25,285 nt of DNA from a virus. This document shows positions 7,654 through 19,600 of the stretch, one piece after another. The first letter of the stretch is position 1. Every line of letters starts with the position of its first letter. The position numbers and the translations under genes were made by a program. The DNA lies in IMG/VR virus record IMGVR_UViG_3300006101_000060, positions 1 to 25,285 of that record; one strand, written 5' to 3'. Under the pieces are notes generated by a model. That model did no database searches. It was not told the DNA's origin and saw only the letters and a program-made list of their open reading frames with translations.

Positions 7654-10600
7654 ATGGCAACTTCTAAAATTAATTCAGTAAATTTATTACCTATAACTTT
7701 ACAAACTGATAAAAATACTAAATTTTTAGCCAGTACACTTGATCAACTTATACAACCGACTCAATTAAAACGCCTCGACGGGTATATAGGATCAACCCAA
7801 ACTGCGACATATAATTCTACAAATGATGTCTATCTACCTGGAAATGTTTATGATTTAACTCCGGCATTGGTAACCAATGATAGTGTTGGTAATATCCAAT
7901 CTGTGCAAAGTTATAATGATTTAATAAATGAAATATCTGTTAAAGGTGGATTAACTAATAATCTTGACAGATTATTTAGATCAAAATCATACGCTTATAA
8001 CGCACATATTGATTGGGATAAACTAGTAAATTATCAAGATTATTTTTGGTTAACAACTGGCCCTCAAGTAATTGAAGTTACTTCGGACACACTAGATATT
8101 GAATCAACCATCATAGGACAATCTAATGCAACAGTCAATGTAGGAGATATGCAAGTTGCGTTAAGCAATGGAATGCTGATTACATTTGGCGGAATTAACA
8201 TCGACAAAAAATACCATGAAAAGGAATTTTTTGTAGAAGGAGTTGGATCATCTATTGTACTAGTTCCATTCCAAAAATTAATTACTACTGAACAAATTGC
8301 TACTCCGCAAACTGAAGGATTTGATACAAAGCCTTTTGATGATTATTCTTTTGATGATAATCGACCTGTACCTATTAACGCAGAATACATTACCATCAAT
8401 AGATCTAGTCTAGACTTAAATCCGTGGAGTCGTTATAATCGATGGATACATCGAGATATTATTGAAACAAGTGCAATTGCTAACGGTAAAATACCAGTCT
8501 ATCCTGCAAATCTCAGAGCACAGCGACCTATTGTAGAATTTGAAGCTGGATTACAATTATTTAATTTTGGATCTAATGCAATACACCCCATCGACATTAT
8601 TGATACAACAACAACCAACGCATTTTTAACAATAAATGGTGCTGCCTCTGCTATAAATTCTATATCAACTGATGTAGTAGTAGATGGAGTGATATTATCT
8701 CCGGGGCTTCGAATTGTATTCAATGCTGATGAGAATCCTGATGTTAGAGGAAAGATATACGAAATAGATTTTGTTAAAGTTAATGGAGCTATAACATTAA
8801 CATTGGTTCCTGCAGTTGATCATAATCCTGCTGTAGATTCTTCTGTATTAGTAATTAATGGGAGCTCAAATGGCGGAACAAGTTGGTGGTATGATGGCAA
8901 TCAATGGCAGTATGCACAACAACGAACTGTATTAAATCAAGCACCTTTGTTTAATTTGTATGATGAATCTGGAAATAGTTATGCAGATAAAAATTATTAT
9001 CTAAGTAATTTTAAAGGTAATCAAATATTTGGATATCAAGTTGGTACTGGAACAAATGATCCTTATTTAGGATTTCCTTTAGCATATAGAAATATCAATG
9101 CTGTAGGTAGTTTTTTATTCTCTAATTATTTTTCAAGTGATACAATTGTTATTTCTTATTCAAATCTTACAACATCACAAATTTCTACCAACATAACGTA
9201 TTGTAAACGTAATACGGATTCTGGAATAATTTACGAAAATTCTTGGAAGTTAGGAGTTGATTATCCTATTCCTTTATTAACAACCCCATCATTGACCTCA
9301 TATTATCAAGAACCACTTAGTTTAACCAACAACCCATTAAATTCAACAATTAATCAATTCACTATTAGCGAATTATATGAGCATGTTCAATCAATGACTA
9401 TGCAAGTTCCGGGATATGTGACAACATCAAGCGGTCTATCAAGTAATTTAAGAGACTTAGGTGATTACACGACATACGGTATTAAATTAATTTCTAATTC
9501 TAATCCTATTTCTTTTGCTCAAATGTTTATAGGAAAAAAAGAACATAGTATAATTGATGCTATTTCTAAAGTTGGTGATCAATACAATCAATTTAAATTA
9601 ACATTTTTAAACAGTATTGTTAAAATTTCTAATCAGTTAGATCCTGTATCTGCGGTTGATGAAGTATTGACTACCTTAAATCAAAACAACGGTAGTTATA
9701 GTCCTTACTATCTATCAGACATGTCAGCATACGGTAATCCAGAAATTATAAGGACATTTACAGTTACAGATCCGAGAAATGTTTTATATCCCCTAACTAC
9801 TGAATTTGATCTTGATACGTTGGGTTTACGATCTGTGTTAACTTACCTTAATGGTAATCATTTAATCTATGGTATTGATTATAATTTTAATAAAGAATTG
9901 TCATGTATTAATATATTAATACCATTATATAAAGGTGACACACTGGTTGTTAAAGATTTTACAAACACCGAAGGTGCCTACATTCCTCCAACTCCTACTA
10001 AGTTAGGAATGTATCCTGCGTTTATTCCTAAAATATATCAAGACAACACATACCTTACCCCTGTAAAAGTTATACAAGGACATGATGGTAGTATTATTCC
10101 TGCATACAATGATTACAGAGATGCTATTATTCTTGAATTAGAAAAAAGAATTTATAATAATATCAAAGTACAATATCGTCCAGAGTTATTAGACATTAAT
10201 AGTGTTATACCTGGTGCTTTTAGAAATACTGAGTATTCGACACCTGAAATTACTAAAATACTATCACAAGATTTTATAAAATGGACAGGCACTTATAGCA
10301 TTGATTATAGTAGTCGTGCAGAATTTGATATCAATGATGCTTTTACTTGGAATTTTAATGGTAGTTATACACCTTTTAATAATATAGCATTATTTGGATC
10401 ATGGCGCAGTGTTTACAAATATTTCTACGATACAGATCGACCGCATACTAATCCCTGGGAAATGTTAGGGTTCTCCGAACAGCCCAGTTGGTGGACATCG
10501 ACCTATGGAACAGATTTTTCATCTAACAATACACAGATGTGGACAGACTTGGAGAATGGTTATATAGCAGGTACAGGAGAAACTAATCCTTTATATGCTC

Positions 10601-13600
10601 GACTAGGTCTAAGTGAAATTATTCCTACTTATAATAATGGTGCATTAAAAGATCCTGCTAAAATTTTTGGTCCTACTATAAGCGGAACTTTAATTCAACA
10701 AACTTGGGTTCCAGGAGATCAAGGACCTGCTGAAACCGCATGGCGTAGAAGTAGTCTATGGCCTTATACTGTACAAAAAATATTGGCATTGACCATTCCT
10801 GCAACTTATGCTTCACTAATGTATGATACAAGTCGTATGCAAAAAAACATTGCTGGACAATGGACATACGGTGCCGACGAAACATTCTTACAATTAAATA
10901 ATCTCTATATATCTGGTGAAAATAATAATTTAACTAGCGGTTATAGTGTGTTAGTATCCGAAGTAGGACAGCAACGTACAACTAATTATATTGCTGAACT
11001 TCGCCAAGATTTAAATTATGCCAATTATAATTTATTTTATAAAGTTGGTGGATTTGTTGATCAAAATACACTGCAAGTTATTATAGATGCATATGATCCC
11101 ACAAGTACAGATCCTGGTTCTATATTACCTTCACAAAATTATAAATTAATTTTAGATATAAGTAATCCTATTAGATCTATTAGTATTTCTGGTTTTATAG
11201 TACAACGAACATCTACGGGATATACAATTAAGGGATATGATAGACAAAATCCTTATTTTACATATTATCCTAGTATAAGAAATCTTAATACACCTGCAAT
11301 TACTATAGGAGGTAAAACTGCTCCTTATGTTACATGGGCACCTAGCGGAACATTAGGAGATACTGGATTAAGTAATATAGATATAACTACAGCAAAATCA
11401 GCAGTGGCCGGTAATTTTTATCAGAAAGGGCAGATAGTTGCATATGGTAATAATTATTATAGAGTTATTGTTGCACATCAAGCAGAAGCTACATTCAATC
11501 CGGCCTATTATCAAATACTACAGTCTTTGCCTAGCACAGGTGGTGCTACGGTGCAGATTGCTAGCGGGTTTGCTACTACTGCGTTGCAAGTTCCTTATGG
11601 AACAACTTATTCAAGTATTCAAGAAGTCTATGATTTAATTATAGGATATGGACGATGGATAGTTAATCAAGGATTTATGTTCGATGAATATAATAAAGAT
11701 CTAGGAACAGTGCTTGATTGGAATTTAACAGCCAGTGAATTTTTATATTGGACAACTCAAAATTGGGCATCTGATAGTATTTTAACATTGAGTCCTTTTG
11801 CTAATCAGATAGTTTATCAGGCCACTGATTCTGTTGTGGATAATTTATTTGATGGTTTTTATGACTATAGTATTTTAAAAGCAGATGGCAGTCCATATCC
11901 TCAAAAGAGTTTAAGTATTTCTCGAAACAACGGGGTGTGTACCATTGCTACATTGCCCGACACTGATGGGATTTATTTTGCTAGATTAAATTGCATACAA
12001 AAACAACACGGTATGGTTTTTGATAATGTTGATGATTTTGGTGATGTCATTTATGATATTCAAACCGGCACACGACAAATGCGAATGAAATTAGTTGGCT
12101 TTAAAACCGATGGGTGGAACGGAGATTTCTTTAGTCCTGGATTTGTATATGATAATGTAACTGTGAGTAATTGGGAATCTAATACAAAATATTTGGCAGG
12201 TACCGTAGTATATTGCAACGGTAATTATTATTCAGCAATTAAGAATATTAATCCTAGCGAATATTTTAATTTTACCGATTGGAGCTCATTACCTAAAAAA
12301 CCTACTGCTGGTTTATTACCTAATCTTGATTATAAGATTACTCAGTTCTCTGATTTTTATAGTTTAGATATTGATAACTTTGATGCAGGCCAACAAAAAA
12401 TGGCCCAACATCTTACAGGATATACACCACGTGTTTATCTGAATAATATTTTTACAGATCCTATTTCACAATATAAATTCTATCAAGGATTTATTAAACA
12501 GAAAGGTACTAAAAATTCTATTGATTCATTAAAGAAAGCAACTATACATAATTTACAAGGTCAAGTTAGTTATAATGAAGAATGGGCATTTAGAATTGGT
12601 GAATACGGATCTTATACAACGTATCAGGAATTAGAAGTTCCATTGATTGAAGGAACGTTTTTAGAAAATCCTCAAATTATTAATTTTGTTGATCAAGTAC
12701 CTAATACAGCTGGTAATAGTTTAATACATTATACTATTTCCGATAACCTTACAATTAAACCTAAAAATTATTCTCCTAGTACAACTTTTGCATCAACATC
12801 TGATCAAAGTTCAATGATATTAACACATTCTGGGTATGTTCGATTAGATGATGTTACTGCCACAGCCTATAATGAAAATAGTTTATTAGATATTGCTAAC
12901 AATGGACAATTAAAAGAAGGTGACACAATATGGTTAGGCTTTACTCAAAATGGTAATTGGGACATTTACAGATACACATATAACCCTGCAGGTATTATAG
13001 GAGTATACGTAAGTTTTCCTGTTAGTCAAATTACATTTACCACTTCTGTAAATCATAATCTATCTGTAGGACAACTCATTAGCGTTTCTAATTTTAATAG
13101 TCAGGTAGATGGAATTTATACTGTACAATCTATACCAAAACTCAATCAATTTACAGTAGCAAGTACATTAGCTTCTATTACTAATTCAGAATTATTGTCT
13201 CCGGGTAAATTGTTTGAATTTAAAACTGCAAGGATATCTAATTTTGATAATTTACCTGCCGATAAAGAATTATACAAATTGCCTTACGGTACAAAATTTT
13301 GGATTGATAATACTTTTGAAAATGATCAAAACTGGTCAGTCTATCAAAAAATTAATAATTACAACTCAACAGTAACATATGGACAATTTGTAGATGGTCT
13401 AGGAACTAGTATCAGCAAACGAAGCGGTAGCAATATTGTAGTAATAGGTGCACCAACCTATAATTATAATAATAAACAAGGTGCCGTGTTCCTTTATCAA
13501 CAACAAGGAAATACATTAAAAAATATTTTAAGATATTTTATAGGATCTTCATATAGTTCTACAAACTTTGGTCAAACTGTAGTCTATGATGATATGCCTG

Positions 13601-16600
13601 TAAATTCTACGTCACCCTATGGATTTATATATGCATCAGCTCCAGATGCTAGTAGCGGAGCCGGAGTTGTTAAGGTTAGTACTGTTAATACAAATTCTCA
13701 AGAAGAAGGTTCTAATTTTTACATTACAAATCCAGATCCAACAAATGGATTTTTTGGTACATCTATATGGGTTCAGCGAAAGGCTGAAAATAAACTAGTT
13801 TTTATAGGTGCTCCGGGATCAAATACAGTTACTGGAAAAACTTGGATCTATAAAGTAAATTCAACATTGATATCTAATGCTGTGGCGGTGATTGATCACA
13901 ATATAAGTTACACAATAGGCAGTCAATGGGGATATTCTATTAGTGGCGCAGATGATGTATCTTATATTGCTATTAGTGCTCCGGGTTATACAGATAATAC
14001 TGGTATTGTTTCGGTATTTAAAAATGATATAAATTATGTACAAACTATAAGTTCTCCTTTTGGTGTTGGAGATAGATTTGGTCAGGTAGTTTCTATGTCA
14101 CCGATGGGAGATTATCTGTTTATATCTGCACCGAACGTAGTGAATAGTGATAATTCTATAGGTGCGGTTGCAATATATAATTTTGTTGATGGTTTATTTG
14201 TATTAGAATCAATTTTAGAAAATCCTGTAGCAGGTTCTTTAATGAAGTTTGGTTCGGCTATTGATATTAATACTACTTCAAATACTTTGGTAATTTCTGC
14301 ATTAGGAATTAATGCTACATTTCCAACTACTGTTGATAGCGGCAATACTACCTTTGACAATGGAATTACTGGATTTGTAGGAACAGAAACAAATTCTGGT
14401 GCAGTATATATGTACCATAGAAATTATCAAAGATTTATTTTGTCGCAAGAATTAACGGCATCTACAATTGCAATAACATCTGGAACAGATTTTGGAAGTA
14501 GTATAGCAATTGATGATGGAGTTGTATTTGTAGGTGCTCCAGCCGTTGATAACGATGCTGTAACTGGCGGAATATATCAATTTAATCAAATAGACTTAAC
14601 AACTAATAGTTTAAGTAAAATTAGAAATTTTGAAAATTTAGTTATACCTAATACTGTAGAAAAAGTATCATTGATTGATACTTACAACGAAGATATTTTA
14701 CAATATCTTGATGTCATTGATCCGTTGAAGGGGAAAATAGCAGGTATTGCTGAACAAGAATTAACTTATAAATTAATCAGCGATCCTGCAATATACTCTC
14801 TTGGACTTGCTGGAGTTAATGTAGATACAAATACTAACTGGTTAGATGACCATGTGGGAGAATTGTGGTGGGATCTTAGCACTGCAAAATATGTATGGTA
14901 CGAACAAAGCGATCTCGAATATCGTAAAAATAATTGGGGTAAATTATTTCCGGGTGCTACTATTGATGTCTACGAGTGGGTTGGTTCTACTCTGCTACCT
15001 AGTGAATGGAGTTCCCAAGCAGATACTACTCAGGGATTAACATTAGGTATCAGCGGACAACCTAAATTTCCAGACAACAGTATTGTCAGCGTTAAACAAG
15101 TCTATGACAACATAACTAATTCTTATAGTAACGTTTATTATTACTGGGTTAAGAATTCAATTATTGTACCTAATGCTAAAAATCGTAGAAAGAGCAGTTA
15201 CGAAGTTGCCAGTATAATTGCCGATCCTACTGCTTACGGATTAGAGTTTGCGGCATTTATTTCGCCTGATGCTGTGGCGTTGAGCAATGTTAGTTCTTTA
15301 TTAGTTGGTGAAAATATCAGTCTTAATATTGGACAAGATAGAGTTGCGGCTTCAATGACTAATTCTATACCTAAACATACCGAATGGTTGATTTTACAAG
15401 AAAATAATGAGAATAGCAGTCCAAATGCATTGTTAGAAAAGAAATTAATTGATAGTTTGTTAGGACATGATAGTGTAGGAAATCCTGTTCCTGATCCGGC
15501 GTTGAGTTTAAGAACACGATATGGAATTGGAATTAGACCTCGACAAACATTCTTTAAAGATAGAATTACCGCTATAAGAAATGTTGTTGAATTTACTAAC
15601 AATGTTTTAATCAACGAACTTATTACAGGTAATTATGATTTTATTAATCTTAATGCACAAGAACAAATTCCAAATAGATATCTAAACACTTATGATAAAA
15701 TTGTTGAAGATAATAATGAATTAACTTTAATAGATACAACGGTATTTCAACAAGCAAAAATTCAATGTACAGTCAATGATAATGGTCAAGTTATTTCTGC
15801 TAATATTATAAATCCTGGATTTGGATACGGCACGCTGAATTCTGTTGAAGGTGGGTATCAAGGCCCGACATTTATATATCCAGAATTTGGTAGCGGGATT
15901 AATTTATCTACAGTTGTCGATAATACCGGTGCTGTTATTGATGTAATAATAGAAAATGGTGGTACTGGATATATCAATAATTTTATTATTACCTCTAGAC
16001 CACAATCAGTGATCGTTGTTAGCGATGATATAAACAACGGAGGATGGACACAATACGTTTATGATTATTCTTCTAAAAACTGGATACGTTTTAAAACTCA
16101 AAGTTACAATACTACTTTATATTGGAATTATGTAGATTGGTCTAGTAGTGATTACGATCAGTATAGAATATACTCTTCGATTATAGGTAGTTCCTATGAG
16201 TTAAGTGAGTTAACTATAACGCCCGGTCAGTATATTAAAATTAACAATAGTGGAAATGGAAATTATATAGTTATAGAAGCATTAGATCCTAGTATTCAAG
16301 GAACATACGGACAGGGATTTAATTTAGTATATGCACAAAATGGTACAATACAATTATCAAACAGTATTTGGAATAGAGCAAATAGTACATATGGATTTGA
16401 CTATGTTAAATCTTATGACCAAACACTGTGGGATCAAACTCCTGATCTTGAATTAAAATATATCTTAACAGCACTAAAAGAAAACATATTCATTAATTCA
16501 TTAAAAATTAACTGGAATTTATTATTTTTTACCGCTGTTAGGTATGCGTTGTCGGAACAAAAATTATTAGACTGGGCTTTTAAAACATCTTTTATAAATG

Positions 16601-19600
16601 TTGTTAATCAGGTAGGACAATTAGGGCAACCGCCTATATATAAATTGCAAGACAGTAGTTTTTATCAACAATACATCGAAGAAGTCAAACCGTATCATAC
16701 ACAGATAAGAAATTTTGTTACTCAGTATTCTGATATAGAATCAACAAATACATATCTTGATGATTCTAATAGAAAAATTGATACTACAATTAAATTTGAT
16801 AGAATTTCTAAAGGTAACGAAATAGGTAGTTTAACAGCAACTGATACTTTTATCTGTGATGGAGTGACTAATAAATTTACATTAAATTGGTTGGCGCAGC
16901 CTAATAAAAGTTTAATTACAATTAAACTTACTAAAGCTGGATTACCTAATGGTACAGTATCTGTTGAAGATTATACAATTATATCAGATTTACAAAATAG
17001 TGTATTAGTATTCTTAAATTATATTCCAACAGCTGATGAAACAATAACAATCACATATCAAAAAAATAATAATTTACTCAATGCCGCTGAACGCATATTG
17101 AATTTTTATGAACCTACACCAGGAATGCCGGGTGTAGATTTAACACAATTGATGACCGGTATTGAGTACCCTGGAATCACAGTCGGCGGTCAATATGAAG
17201 GTCCTGGATTTAATAATACATTTGGAGGTTGGTACCCTGATAGTTTTATCGATGGCGGTACATGGACTAACGGATTATCAACTACTGCTTTGGGAATTAA
17301 TCCATCGGATATTATTATAGATGGCGAATACGGATTTGTAACACCGAATACCAGTTATGCTCCAGAAGAAGTTGTTCCAGGATTCGTTATGGATAGTTTA
17401 GGCATCAATGTGTATACTAAAAACAAATATGGAGCTCCGTTAGTACTTAATCACAATGTCAGTGTATTAGCATCAACTTCCACCCAATCTTTTGTATTAT
17501 CTACATTGCCTACTACAATTGATAATATTTTAGTATCTTATAATAATGTAGAATTAACTTATATTGATAATACTAATTTTACTTCATCTGTTCAATATAA
17601 TATAGATTGGGCTAATTCTACATTGATAATCCCCCCTCAAGTTGATAATGGATATCTGGGATATACTATAGTAAGTGTTGGCGGCGGAAATCCTGATGGA
17701 ACAACTGTAGGAGTTATTGATAAAGCTGTAAAAACATTTTCTGGTAATACTATTCCTGTAGTAGAAAGTTTGGCTTTTTATAATGATATAACAGATGTTT
17801 TTGTTACAATCAATGGACGACCTACCAGTGCATATACACTAGGACCAGTTAGTCTCAGTGATCAAAGAGCATCAGTAACAATTACTAGTTTTAACAATGC
17901 AGGAACTAATACAATTCAGGTATGGTTCTTTACAAATTCTCAAAGTTATTTTAATGTTATACATAATCAACAGTTAATGTTAAATGGGCATGACATTGCT
18001 GATCCGTTTATATTAATATGGCCTCCTGGAACTATCGAACCATTAAGTCAGCAAGCAATTGTTAAAATTACAGATTCAAACGGCACCAGACGATTGTTAC
18101 CACCGGACACGACTTATTATTCTGTTTCAGATCCATCCATTACAACATTTAATTTTACAATTAGTGGAATCAATAGCCTAATACCTAATTTATCATCATT
18201 TGAATTTGATAGAACCACGGTATATGTGTATGTCAATGGAGTAAAATTATCAAATTTTGATGACACTGAGTATACTGTTAACAGCATAGATAGAACAATT
18301 ACTATAGCATTATCATTAACAACTGGTGATGCTATTGCAATCGAAGCTTTTGTTCCTAATGTTATAGGAAATAGCGATCCTTTAAGTAGTGATCCTTATA
18401 CCTATCAATATAGAATAGTTGGTGATAAATTATATCTATCTCCTGAAGCAGGTAGCTCATTTGAACCTGATGCATATCTTGATGTTATTACCTACGCAGA
18501 TTCAAACGGAATGTTAATTGAGACTCAGAAATTTACTGGACACGCTAATCGAAGATTTACAATAAATCGACCTATTTTAAATGATAATTATGTTTTTATA
18601 ACAGTATTCAAATATGATGGCACTAATATAATAAGTTATCCTTTAGTCAATGGTATTGACTTTATTATATTAGATGATGATGTAACAATACAATTAAGTG
18701 ATAAATGGAAATTGACCAACAATGATATTGTTGAAATTATAAGTTTTGCTAGTCAGAATTTTAGTAGTGAAGTTCTAGGGTATCGTATATTCAACGACAT
18801 ATTAGGAAATACATCTTTTACAAGATTAGGTAATAAGTATTCAACAACATTGGCGCAACCTCTATTACTTGGTGATAATGAAATTTATGTCACAGATAGT
18901 TCTGTATTAACTCCTCCTCAAATTGATGAAAATATCCCCGGTGTTGTTCTTATCAACACAGAACGTATTGAATTTTTTCAAATTTATGGAAATGTATTAA
19001 GTCAATTACGTCGAGGTACACTGGGTACAAGTCCTAAATTATTTGTAGATCAAGGTACTGGTGTAATTGATCAAGGAGTGGATCAAATAATTCCATTCAC
19101 TGAACAAATTCGAATACAAAATACATTTACTAATACGTTAACTAATATACATAATATAGTTAAATCTGATACTTTGAGAACTTATCCTAATACATCAACT
19201 TTTGTGCGATGTGATGGAATAACACTATCTACAACTACTTCGTTGATTGATCAAATTGATGTTTATTATGGCGGAAGATTATTAAGAAAAACAGACAGCT
19301 ATCGTCAAGAAACAACAGCAACTTATAATACTGTTAGCATACCTAATACACTAGGCACTACATCAACGGTCGAATTATTACCTATTAGTGCCAACATAGG
19401 TGATTCATATATTATAAATTCTAATAATCAAATATGGACATATACAGGATATAGAACGCAGGCTCCGTCGACAACAGGATGGGTATATTCTGGATTAAAA
19501 TATTTGCCACAAGAATATTCAGTTACATTAACTAACTCAACACAGGTATTAGTATTGAATACTGCTACATTGAGAATTCATCCAAATTTACAAGTTTCTA

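Noticed and set aside
15234-15614. - strand open frame of 126 codons inside the giant gene
   Set aside because: It is antisense to a conserved-looking block of the giant protein and has no ribosome-binding site or family motif.
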